From Trachelipus rathkii (taxonomy: Eukaryota > Arthropoda > Malacostraca > Isopoda > Trachelipodidae): a stretch of 28,317 nucleotides of DNA. Both the position numbers and the translations under genes were made by a program. Position 1 is the first letter of the stretch; each line of letters starts with the position of its first letter. The stretch lies in NCBI GenBank assembly GCA_015478945.1, contig JABUQX010032505.1, positions 15,001 through 43,317 on the forward strand. Reading direction: 5' to 3'. This document shows, piece after piece, positions 9,177 to 18,877 of this stretch. The notes under the pieces were generated by a model that worked only from the letters and a program-made list of their open reading frames with translations, made no database searches and was not told where the DNA came from.

Positions 9177-9190
9177 TATATATATATAAT
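9000..9190. repeat. (TA)n microsatellite inside fold-back copy 1
   Basis: Nearly pure TA lies between the G-rich tract ggggggggggtggctggg and the GC-rich cassette. The corresponding position in copy 2 has no such tract. Confidence 0.95.
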
Positions 9191-9223
9191 TATTTGTAAA
9201 GGTAATTACCCTTGCAAATTTTA

Positions 9224-9460
9224 GGGGGCTCGAAGCCGACGGGAACACAGGGGGGACGTTTCCTATACCCGTAGGGAGGGTTGGCGGAGGAACCCCCTTG
9301 CGACAACCCAAATACAAGAGTTAGGGGTTCCGGGAGACCCCTCCCCGTGTAGGGGGGGGAATAGTCCTTCTGGCCAGTAGTTTCCCGTCGGAAGGTCCGA
9401 GAGACCTCTCCGACTCCCTGCCCCGATCGGTGCTGGAATAAATACCCTTCGGGGTTATTC
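9224..9460 (+). repeat. GC-rich cassette, copy 1
   Basis: About 237 GC-rich bases in an otherwise very AT-rich region. Landmarks shared with the other two copies are gggggctcgaagccgacggg, ggcggaggaaccccc, ggggttccgggagacccc, gagagacc..cgactccctgcc, and a terminal inverted repeat around cccttcgggg. It contains no sustained open frame. Confidence 0.85.
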
Positions 9461-9849
9461 TACTTTGTAGTTTAAAAAAAAAAATTGCAAAATTTAATCA
9501 GAAAGTTTCGTGATTTATTTTAAACGAGTTAAACCAATATTAGGTCATCTAAATAGGCTCTCTATTCATATTACTAAATATTAATTAAAATAATTTTTTT
9601 TACTTTTTTATTTTTTTACAATTTTCCTATCAAAATTTTACCAGGATTCCCAAAAATGAATTCCTTTTCGCTGTAGTATTGTAGTTTGAGTATGTAATTT
9701 TTTTATTATTTTTTTATTTTTTTTTTTTTTTAAACTCTTTCCCTCTACTAAAAGGAACCAAGCTTCCAGCAATGTATTTCTTTTCTCGGTAAAGTTCATG
9801 TATTTAGTTTTTGAGATAGTGCGATTGTGGCTCTTTCATTAGGCTTGAT

Positions 9850-9914
9850 CCATATATATATGTATTATTAATTATATATAATATATGTATATTTATATTA
9901 TAACTTTATAAATT

Positions 9915-9957
<43 letters not shown>

Positions 9958-9987
9958 CTATATATTATATAATATATATATATATAC
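9850..9987. repeat. (TA)n microsatellite
   Basis: TA repeats lie between the right end of fold-back copy 1 and the left end of the short hairpin element at 9988. Confidence 0.95.
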
Positions 9988-10085
9988 TGTGGTCTAATTG
10001 GAGGTTTTCTAAGTTGTTTTTTTATTTACCCTGACAATAGGAAAATAAAATAAAACAACTTAGAAAACGTCGAATTGAGACCACA
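9988..10085. mobile_element. Short hairpin element (~98 bp)
   Basis: The left arm 9988-10028 begins tgtggtctaattggaggttt and continues tctaagttgtttttttattta. The right arm 10043-10085 is its near-perfect complement, ending acttagaaaacgtcgaattg and agaccaca. The arms are about 41 bases with a 14-base loop. Termini tgtggtct/agaccaca fit a small non-autonomous DNA element or the remnant of a larger palindrome. It abuts (TA)n on the left and a C-rich stretch on the right. Confidence 0.75.
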
Positions 10086-12110
10086 CCCTCCCCCCCATTC
10101 CAACCAACAGGAATCAAGAAGCCATTAAACCTCAAAAATTCAATAAGACCAGGTCCAGAGCGCATATCCAACCTACACATAAACTACTCTGGGAGAAAAT
10201 AGCAATCCTCCTAATCGACTGAACAATCTTCCAACAAAGTCTTTGGCAACTTTAACATACATACCCAATCTTGAAACAAGCAGATTTCATAATCCCAAAG
10301 ACCGTCACCAACAAAAGACCCTGAACTGTCCCCCTCTACTACCACCAGCATATTTTCTCTGCTGTTGTCCGTCCATTAGGTAACTACTTGAGAATTTAAT
10401 ACTCGAAACAAAATGTTTCCCACCCATGTACTCTCCCAAGATGATTTCCAAACGGATTGCAAAAAGCAACCACTCTACAACCCAGCCTCACCTGTCCCTT
10501 ATCACAACACATATTACATGGCTTCGAACCAATCCACTTCCCACTAGATTCAAATACATCACTGCATATGAGACATATACCAAAGCTCTGAACACTGTCG
10601 CCGACACACATCTTATTCAAAAATTCCTCCCACTCCCCCGGTAAATAATGACAAAAAATGCTCTCCAATTTCCTTATCAATCGTTTTCGCAAAGGTTTAT
10701 ACAAAACAACTCTGGCTCTCAATCTTCAAATTACAAATGGCCGTCCTAACAGGGCGCCCATTCCCCCGTCTCTCCATTCTTGTTCACTTTTTCAGCGAAG
10801 CAGATCTCCTCACCCCGAACCAACAATCCACCAAACTTATTACTTACGCAGACGACATCACAGTCTTATTTCCCTAACACCAGACGTAAACGATAGCCCA
10901 CAAACATACGCAGGAATAATTTACATTTATTAGAAAATTGATTAACCTCCAACAGAATGACAGTAGTGTCGTAATCTCTCCCCTTAAATCCTCCATTACT
11001 CTTTTAACTACTGACCGTCACCAATCCTTCCTCCATCCTATAATCACCGCTGAAACATAACCTCCTTCCACTACACAAAACACCAAAAATATTGGGACTT
11101 ATCTATGACACTCCATGAGTTTCTCTCCCCCACAAAGTCGACCAAAGTCACGTTTCTGACAAGGCTCGTTGACGCTAAACTAGAAGCTACGCTCTCCGAA
11201 CCCTTTTCTCATATATAATTCAAGACGACAAAAAAAAAACACTCATCATTAGGGCTTATAAACAACAAAGCTCCTTAAGAAACAAATTCTAAACCTGAGG
11301 TGCTTCACCAGCATTGGTTTCCCAAGTCACTTCCCTTCGTCATAAGCACATAAATTACAAAATCGTTCCAAAACACATAGCCTTAGAATATTGTCGACTA
11401 CTAGGTATGCTGACAAAACAAACCTCCGTGAAATGCACAACATTTACACTGACGAAATTCCATCCTCTCCATCTCACGTACCTGGAGGATGGTGGGGGAC
11501 ATCAATTTTTTATAAAAACCGTATCCATCCACACCTCGTCACCAAATTCTCCTCCAACTCCCCGACAAAGACTAAAATCCCCCTCTTTCTTCCCCAGCTC
11601 AATTCTATTAACAACACTTACAACATAATTCCCCCCTCCCCTCTCAATTTAGGTGCATGGAATTTCGCATTCCAATTCATACGATCTAACCAACACATAC
11701 GCCTTCAAAACACGCCCAATAACAATTTGCTAAACATCCCCTCCTCAAAACCTTCCCCTAGAGAACGAAACACTGGGTTCACAGGAAGAGGCCAAATTGA
11801 CCTTGCCCGGAGCAGATCAGGTTCCCACCAAACTCATGAATATGAATATAGATAAACACTAGATATGTCACTCCTCCCACTTGCACCAGATGTTTATAAT
11901 TCACATGGACAAAAATATGATAACGCACCGTCCTTCTGGCGTTTGCTCTGCTCTCGACGCCCCCTCGCGCCGAGTCATCCTTCACTTCTGTGACCTGTGT
12001 GGAATTTTATCCGAGGCCCAGTGGCGCGATGCCGGCTTTCCTGGAGGGCAGTTTAGTGGACCCTCAATTATAATGCGCATGGTGGCAGTAGAAGGGTATG
12101 TTATGTAAGT
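10086..12110 (+). mobile_element. Decayed Jockey-like LINE (RT with YADD motif)
   Basis: Plus-strand frames show, in order, ALNTVADTHLIQKFLPLP at 10582-10641 (cf. AFDTV.H..LL.KI..LP), a block equivalent to GVPQG.. near 10752, and TKLITYADDITVLF near 10833-10872. The last contains the catalytic YADD of reverse transcriptase. SSITLLTTDRHQSFLHP follows at 10990-11040, then KTPKILG near 11080 and a late GQIDLARSRSGS near 11790 (cf. L..LR.G). This order matches Jockey-group elements known from crustaceans and insects. Numerous stops and frame changes make it inactive. Neither the endonuclease domain nor a defined 3' tail is seen, so the copy is truncated. Sequence between 11,300 and 11,750 is open in two frames and only loosely alignable. 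Confidence 0.7.
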
Positions 12111-12139
12111 TATATAGTGTTATGAAATGATACAGTTAT

Positions 12140-12465
12140 GTATGTGATATATATATATATATTATACTATATATATAGTATATATAATATCTATATATAT
12201 AGTATATATATATATATATAATATATTTATATAGATTTATTTAAATATATATTATTATAATAGTATATATAATATATATTATTATACTATATATATATAT
12301 TATATATATTATTTTATATATCTGGTAATATGATATATATAATAGTTAATTTATTATCATAGTATATATATATTATATAATATATATATATTATATATTA
12401 TATATGATTATCATATTATATATATGTGATATATATATATATATTTATAAATATATATATATAAT
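12140..12465. repeat. (TA)n-rich microsatellite
   Basis: About 325 bases of imperfect TA/TATTA repeats separate the Jockey-like LINE from the minus-strand decayed coding sequence. Confidence 0.95.
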
Positions 12466-12482
12466 TTTTGAGAAACTCGTTT

Positions 12483-13783
12483 TTATAGCGTTTTACTAAG
12501 TAATGGTTTTACATAAAGATTACATTTGGTTTTTCTTTTTAATGATGCATACCATTTGTTCCCTATGTTGTAACATCCAAGTAACTGCCAGGAAATGGTA
12601 TTCTCCAAAATAAATGCGGCATATTCATACTTATAACCAGTCATCAATGGAGCTTCTATTTCATAACAATGCAAGTGTTGAGAAAAGTTTATCGTTTTTA
12701 GTATTTTACAAAGAGCAATTAAAGATTCATGATTATTTATTTTCATTTTACATAACTGGTATATATAAGCAAACTTCTCCACTCTTTGTGTGGCAAACAT
12801 AGGAAAAATATATCCACATTCAATATTTTCATTATTGGGTATTTTTTTGGTGATTTTGTAACAAAAGGTAACCAAATTATTCCATGATTCCTCAAAAATA
12901 TTTCCCAAAATGTCAAGAACTTTCAAATCTTCTAAATTTCTTTTTTCTAATGGATTATATGGATTGTGCATCTGATAATTATCAAAATTTTTATCTAAGT
13001 TGTTTAACATTAATGACATATACTCTTGATGCTTTTTCTGCTAAGATTGTTCTGATAAATTTTTGTCTATTTTTTAATTTATTATAACTGTCTTTAAATA
13101 CTGATGCTTTTGCTTCATGAAATACCTCTAATCTAACTAGCATGTACACTTTGTACATAGTTATACAATTTGGGTCAGGATACATGCTGTTAAATCTGCC
13201 ATGTAGAAAAGTGTTACGGGATCTTATCCAGCATACGCTGGATTTTGTAAATGTTCTATAATGGTTCGTAAGTATTCAAGCCTCCCATGCTCTAACTCAA
13301 ATGCAATACAAATATCCATTTACTCCTTAAAAGTAAAATAATGCCAGTAGCTATTATTTGTCAGATGGAAATTAAATTTCCAATTCATAAATGGAAGCAT
13401 CGTACAAGATAGCCTATTTAACATGTGATGCAAGTCATTTTGTTTTTTTAAATTGTCTCACTGATACAAAATACTGAAGGTTTATTTCTGTTTTTATCAG
13501 TACCATGTATTGAAATCAGTTCAATATTGTGCTTACAAATACTTCTTGTTGGTTAATATTCTCCTTTTAAGAAATTATGCAAAATATTTTTATATAGGCA
13601 TAGAACTTTAATTTTTTCTTGGCATAATAAAGGCTATGTATTATGTCAGATAGGGAGGCCATTTAATACAGAAATACATATTTTTAACTTATTTAGATGA
13701 TCTTCTCTCGTTAATACCATAATAAAAGAGACAGAGATCTCCTCGATCGAAACTTTCTTAATGTTAATTTCAATTATGTTTAA
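12483..13783 (-). pseudogene. Decayed ~1.3-kb coding sequence, family not recognised
   Basis: Minus-strand frames carry continuous protein-like sequence from about 13783 to a stop at 12483-12485, with no recognisable introns. In-frame stops lie at 13646-13648, 13634-13636, 13553-13555 and 13320-13322. The frame changes near 13450, near 13225 and near 13000. The longest intact pieces are 13019-12483 (from MSLMLNNLDKNFDNYQ to KPLLSKTL) and about 13200-12991. Short landmarks are HGRLEYLRTIIEHL, MYPDPNCITMYKVY, LEVFHEAKASVFKD and NIECGYIFPMFA. Codon use is AT-rich like its surroundings. I recognise no domain. The intron-less layout would fit a retrocopy, a DNA-transposon gene or an integrated large-DNA-virus gene, and the sequence alone does not decide. 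It lies upstream of, and on the same strand as, the SAMD3-like gene but does not read as part of it. Confidence 0.6.
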
Positions 13784-15889
13784 TCAAGTGATGTAAGTTG
13801 GATTTTCTTAGTGTTACAGGTGGAGATCATATTTTCCTATCTGTCTTTAGTAGCCTATAATCGAAGTCTTATCAAGTTTATCTTAAGACATTTACATTTG
13901 GGTTTTTAACTTTTAATTATAGGTTTTACGGCGAGACTAACCAGAATTGACTTCCCCAGGGTCTGCTGACCAGTCTATATGTGGTATGTACGTTATACTG
14001 CAATATCCCTGTTAATCAGAGAGGCGATCATTTTGCTCAAATGTATGTGCGTTGGTTTGAACATTTATGTTAGTTACAGTATAATCTAAGATAAACGTAG
14101 CCTAGATACCTATATATACCTTTTAAATATGTTGAGTTTTATTTGTTTATAATATTGATGAAGAATCAAGTTAAATGACAAGTAATAAGAAGAAGAATCA
14201 AGGGAAAAGGCAACAAAAAATGTGGATTTTTTTGTTTATAAATAGGGGAAGTGGTACAATTGGCATATTATGTAGATACTGTATCTGTGATTTTTTGGTT
14301 TCCCTGAAAAGATTTTTTCTAGTTCCAAAGAAGAATTGATTAAGTTTCAGAAATTGAGTTTATAATTTAGTTTTTTTAAGATAAATTATTTAGTGGCATA
14401 GTCTTAATGGCAATAATGTACCAGAAGTCTTTGCTCATAAAGGGTATTTTCTGTAAAAAACTTTATCTTAACTTGCTTTTTCTGAACTTTGAAATTTTTT
14501 GTTGAACTTAGAAAATTTTTCTCAATAATTTTACACTTATTAAAAAATTCCTCTGCCACCTAGATCTGAGGTCCCTAAACAAATTCCAAAACAGAGTTTA
14601 TTTTTTATAAAAAAATATTGGAAGTGGATCTTTAGATGGTTTTGTTCTATAAAATAGGCAATGTAGTACCACTTGTAAATTTTTTGTATTTCTACACAGT
14701 CTGCAAAGCCTCAGGAACTTGGTAATGTATAAAGCCAAAGTTGCTAAGTCAGTTTGAATTTTAATATTAAAGACTCAGAAGTAAGTTACTTGAATTAATT
14801 TGCCCTACTTAAACTTTTTTTCTGCTACTGAAACATGTTTTTTTAGATTTAGTATGCTCATTACAGAAGGTAATTTAAGAGTCCTATCCTGTGTTGAGTT
14901 TTCTCGAAATCAGTGTGCCGAAAGATCTCTGTCCATGTCTTTTACGAATGTTAATTGTGAACCGACCGGTAAGAAATTTGTCATGTCATATAGTGTAGTG
15001 ATGAGATTTATAGCCTGGTTGGAAGTTCGTAATCAGCGCCAATTTGGCCAAATGGCTATACATGGTACTTATTGTAGGTTTGTTTAGGGTTCAGTTTTGG
15101 TCTAAGATTCAGGTGAAAGAAAACTAGTTTAGCCGTCACCCAAGAGCAATCTAGCTTGTGAACAGTATGTAGGCTACAGATAGTCCGAGACAAGAAGTGG
15201 CATGTATTCTGATACTCTATTTATTTTAGGTGCTGATACGAGATCTGATACTGCTTAATGTAAAAAATTATCAACTTATATATTTACAATGACTCTCAAA
15301 GTATATCGATGGATAAAAATGGAAGAGTCTTTTCTTTGGTGTCGCGTCAATGACATATGATAAGTTTAATATAAAAAATAAATTATTGTTTTGCATTACA
15401 CTAGGCGTTATTTGATGAATCTAAAAGTTTCTCTATACATTCTTCACCGCCGTCAAAAGTAAGAATATCGGCTATATTAACCAATACTGATACCCCAAAA
15501 CAAGGCTGATACTGCCAATACCTAGATATATTGGGAACGCCACGCCTAGTTGCAACATGATCCTAATTCATGCAACTCAGGCAGTGAACAAAGTGAAATA
15601 AGAATATTGAATGTAAATTAAATTTGATATATAATTGTTCTACTAATATCAGACCTAAGTAAAAGAACATTTGATAAGTCGAAACTATAAGTATACATGG
15701 TATCCTTCGTTCTACCTGAGTGGCTCAATGTTTTTTTCGGGTAATAGGTAAAATGTAGAGTGCTTTAGAATAACCAAATACTACGTGATAGACTTTGCAA
15801 ATGCAGTTAGTATATTTCAGATATCACATTGCTGACGAAATTATCGATATTTTATTTCAGTATAATCGCTTTTTTTTCTATTTTTAGGC
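13784..15889. other. Unassigned AT-rich sequence
   Basis: It lacks microsatellites and clear repeats and reads as unique sequence. A short plus-strand frame starts at about 14175 with MTSNKKKNQGKRQQKM and stops after about 54 codons; it is basic and not recognised. One exon-like piece is listed separately (14868-14967). Otherwise I see nothing. Confidence 0.5.
14868..14967 (+). CDS. Candidate exon of unknown gene
   Basis: An acceptor-like 'tcattacag' precedes the segment and a donor-like 'ACCG|GTAAGAAA' follows it. The enclosed frame reads EGNLRVLSCVEFSRNQCAER followed by SLSMSFTNVNCEPT. The frame stays open both upstream (from 14800) and downstream (to 15087), so the splice sites are not required. 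No family is recognised. Low support. Confidence 0.2.
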
Positions 15890-16175
15890 CATGTTAAAGT
15901 ACTAAACCAGTGATGCCAACCTCTCTCTTATATATAAAGTTGTAGATCAATCGAAGCACGCAAAAAAAAAAAGAAAAAAACTATAAAATGGCTAAATAGT
16001 ATGAGTTTAACAGGATTCTGACGGAATAAAGCGATATTTTTTCCGATATTGGCTTTTTTTTTTGTTTTTAAATCTTTACGGCCCCTGATGTTTTAACTCT
16101 ATTAGACCTGTGGATGCCAACCATCTCATATATTATAATTTATCATCTCATCGCAAAAAAAAGAAATAAATTTTG
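15890..16175 (+). repeat. Dimeric ~195-bp dispersed repeat, locus A
   Basis: Two consecutive units share catgttaaagtactaaacca / gatgttttaactctattaga, then tgatgccaacctctctctta / ggatgccaaccatctcatat, then ...atcgaagcacgcaaaaaa / ...catctcatcgcaaaaaaaa. Unit starts are near 15890 and 16085. The same dimer occurs inverted at 19801-20088. Confidence 0.75.
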
Positions 16176-16193
16176 GAAAAGTAAAATAGAAAT

Positions 16194-16518
16194 ATATATA
16201 TAAAGCATTTATAAATAATTTGTAAAATTGATAACAAACAATTTATATATGTGTTGATATATATTATATATATGATATATATATATATAATATAATACTA
16301 TTATTATATATATATTATATATATATATATAGTATATATATATATATATATATAATATATATAATTATATAGTATATATATATATATATATTGTATATGT
16401 ATAATATTTTTATTTATTTATACTATATATATATTATATAATATATTATATTGATATATATAGTAGTACTATATAGTATTACCTATTGTATATATTTATA
16501 TTTATATTTCTATACTAG

Positions 16519-16553
<35 letters not shown>
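16194..16553. repeat. (TA)n-rich microsatellite
   Basis: About 360 bases of imperfect TA repeats directly follow dimeric repeat locus A. Confidence 0.95.
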
Positions 16554-16555
<2 letters not shown>

Positions 16556-16769
16556 ATCAGTTTTATGTGGTTCGAGTCCGTTAGATATTAGGTTAGGTTA
16601 ACTTTTTAGGTTAGTTGGGATTAGGTTTATTGGTTATGTTTAAGTTAGTTGTATAGGTTTTACCCAAATCATTTAATTTGTATTTACCTAAATTATTAAT
16701 ATAACGATTACATTATTTATTGATTTTTTTTTGCTACTGGGGAGTCACCATTAACTTTTATAATTAGCC
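16554..16769 (+). other. Island with a B-box-like motif and TTAGG-like repeats
   Basis: It contains tggttcgagtcc at about 16568-16579, close to the Pol III B box, but with no A box because (TA)n begins immediately upstream. Next come attaggttaggttaac and several further degenerate TTAGG/GGTTA units (about 16587-16650). It could be the remnant of a SINE tail or a small interstitial telomere-like patch. Confidence 0.35.
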
Positions 16770-16821
16770 ATATATATACTATATTATATATATATATACT
16801 ATATTAACTATATTATTTATA

Positions 16822-16864
<43 letters not shown>

Positions 16865-16890
16865 AATATAAGTTATATAGTTATATATAT
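16770..16890. repeat. (TA)n microsatellite
   Basis: Imperfect TA repeats lie between two short unique islands. Confidence 0.95.
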
Positions 16891-16904
16891 GGCATTAGGC
16901 AATA

Positions 16905-17015
16905 AATTTGAAGATTGTTAACCAGTACGTAATTTTGCTAAGCTATATTTGAACTCACAGCAGCAATGGAGTTTTGTGCTATCCGTCAACTCCGCGCTTG
17001 AAGTACGCCGATCTA
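16905..17015 (-). mobile_element. Possible tRNA-derived SINE fragment
   Basis: Reverse-complemented, the island holds gcggagttgacggatagcac (A-box/D-arm-like, plus 16976-16995), then actccattgctgctgt (anticodon-arm-like), then gtgagttcaaatat (B-box/T-arm-like, around 16946-16959). Spacing between A- and B-like boxes is close to that of a tRNA. The T-arm is degenerate (GTTCAAAT kept, flanks lost) and no acceptor stem is evident, so it is not a functional tRNA gene. Confidence 0.35.
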
Positions 17016-17024
17016 GACTTAATA

Positions 17025-17189
17025 TATAATTATTTATAATAATATAATATATATATATTTATATATATATACTATATTAGATATATAATAGATTATATAA
17101 TTAAGTTATAATATATTATACTATATATTTAAATTATATTATATTAATATATTATAATTATATATTATATATATATTATATATCAGTTA

Positions 17190-17225
<36 letters not shown>

Positions 17226-17295
17226 ATTATATAGTAATTATATATTATTTTATATATATATTATATATAATATATATATATAATATATATATTGT
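17025..17295. repeat. (TA)n-rich microsatellite
   Basis: About 270 bases of imperfect TA repeats with ATT and AAT interruptions. Confidence 0.95.
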
Positions 17296-17439
17296 ATAAA
17301 ATTTTTACTTTTCGGCAGCACTAATTTTTTTAGAGTTCATTTTCGAATTCATTTGTTGGGTTGGCAATTTAATCAAAAATTGAATACTTTGTTATTTAAT
17401 TGATACATGGAATCATAATGCGTAATATTGATCATTATA

Positions 17440-17568
17440 CTACTATATATATATATAATTGTATATAGTATATAAGTATATATATATAGTATATATATAT
17501 GATAATTATATATAATATTATATTATATATATTAATATATTTAATATATATATATATATATATATATG
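17440..17568. repeat. (TA)n microsatellite
   Basis: Imperfect TA repeats lie between two short unique islands (17296-17439 and 17569-17918). Confidence 0.95.
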
Positions 17569-17918
17569 GTATAGTAAATCTGTCTAAATACTTACTTTAT
17601 ATTAATAACCTAAACTTAAAAGACACCAGAAGTGACAGCCCTACCTTTATTGATTCCACTGTGCCGTAAAACCTTAGCCCCTACCTTTATTGGACATCCA
17701 AGCTGTGGGACGTTAAAACTACGCCCTAAACCTAATGTTTAAATGACTCCCGTCATTTTTTGGATTTTTTTTTTTTTTTATGTATATATATATATTCTAG
17801 TATCAGTGATCCTAACAGTTTATTTAAAGGGTGCGGACATGATTCAAGAATTATTTTCTGACATTGTCGATTCTCCATCATACTCCAAAGTTTTTAATTT
17901 CTTTTTTTTAACTAAAAG
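17569..17918. other. Unique island with a 40-bp spaced direct repeat
   Basis: ccctacctttattgattcca at about 17639 is echoed by ccctacctttattggacatc at about 17679, and each is followed by gt(g/t)..gt.aaaac-like sequence. No coding is recognised. A poly-T and short TA run lies at 17767-17795. Confidence 0.5.
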
Positions 17919-18121
17919 GAATACGCCCAAGGGGTAAACCGGCAATATGATGGGCAGGAGTCGGAGGTATCTCTTCGCATTCCAGGGGACGAACGGTAGG
18001 ACATTGTCGCCCCCCTTCCGGGATTATGGTCTCCGGAACCTCAAGCTTACTTTTGGGTATGTGGGTTGCCGCGGGGGTTCCTCCCACCCTCTCTTGTCTT
18101 CCATCGGCGATCGAGCCCCTA
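17919..18121 (-). repeat. GC-rich cassette, copy 3 (isolated, inverted)
   Basis: Reverse-complemented, it aligns block by block with copies 1 and 2: ggggctcgatcgccgatgg, gggaggaacccccgcggcaa, gaggttccggagacc, cctccgactcctgcccatc, and a terminal tacccc-ttgggcgtattcc. It continues into a tttagttaaaaaaaa flank like that of copy 2. It is more diverged and shorter than the others and has no obvious paired arms, so it may be a truncated element. Confidence 0.7.
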
Positions 18122-18152
18122 CATTATGTTGTTTTTCAGCAATTGTTTGGTG

Positions 18153-18410
18153 AATAAAGCTTACACGGCCCGAATTCCAGAAATATGTAATCGTGGGTTT
18201 TTTCTTGTAAGTGTCGCTTACATTTTTCGAGTATGATGTTTATTTATGAAAAAATATAATTTTTATTTTATACATTTTTGTAATAAGCTTTACACGCTGA
18301 ATCCAAATATGTAATTGGTTTTTTCTGTAAGTGTCGTACTTTTCGGAGATATTTTCATTTTTATTAATCTTTATTGTTAATATACATTTGATTTTTAATA
18401 TTATTAAAAT
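18153..18410. repeat. 129-bp tandem duplication flanking cassette copy 3
   Basis: aataaagcttacacggcccg at 18153 recurs as aataagctttacacgctgaa at 18282. Each is followed by ccaaatatgtaat-like sequence, then ggttttttctgtaagtgtcg-like sequence. In reverse complement the units resemble the inner arms of the complete fold-back elements (gaaaa...tacatttttggaat...gtaaa), so they are probably duplicated arm sequence. Confidence 0.6.
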
Positions 18411-18549
18411 ATGTTCGAATTCTTTTGATCATCGTTCCGTCCACCACTGAAATTAATTGTTTTTAGTATCATTCTAGCAATACTGTTAAAAAAAAAAAAC
18501 AAAATCAGATTAACTTGACGGGAGTTCCTTAAACATAAACAGGCCTAAT

Positions 18550-18610
18550 TATTTATATATTATATATATATTATATATATTATATATATATATTATAGTA
18601 TTATATATTA

Positions 18611-18666
<56 letters not shown>

Positions 18667-18708
18667 TTAGTATATATATATATATATAATATTTATTATA
18701 TATATAAC
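18550..18708. repeat. (TA)n microsatellite
   Basis: It is nearly pure TA and ends at the left terminus of fold-back copy 2. Confidence 0.95.
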
Positions 18709-18709
18709 T

Positions 18710-18819
18710 AGGCCAGCCGTCTTGGATTAGCCGTCATTGTTCTTAAAAACCTAATTAATGCTCCAGTAAATCAAAAAAAATAAAAGGAAAGAATGGTCCA
18801 AATTAAAAAACAGAAAATG

Positions 18820-18877
<58 letters not shown>

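Larger units (their letters stand above)
8676..9850 (+). mobile_element. GC-core fold-back element, copy 1 (~1.17 kb)
   Basis: The outer ends are inverted repeats: tagccacaatc..atctcaaaac at 8690-8716 pairs with ctcaaaaact/gattgtggctc at 9805-9833. Inner arms also pair: 8821-8895 (aaactacaaataagcttaca...acatttttggaactc) with 9629-9700 (ggattcccaaaaatgaattc...gctgtagtattgtagtttg). Between outer and inner arms lies poly(A) on the left (about 8770-8820) and poly(T) on the right. The centre is a GC-rich cassette at 9224-9460. A (TA)n block (9000-9190) has expanded inside the left half. It has no coding capacity. It is flanked by (TA)n on both sides. Copy 2 at 18710-19541 has the same architecture. 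Confidence 0.7.

Noticed and set aside
10396..10722. 108-codon minus-strand frame with cysteines
   Set aside because: It lies antisense to the Jockey-like LINE, whose plus-strand motifs (ALNTV.DTHLIQK, YADD) explain the region better.
16568..16579. B box as evidence of a tRNA gene
   Set aside because: No A box or stems lie upstream, where (TA)n begins, so a lone 11-base match is not enough.
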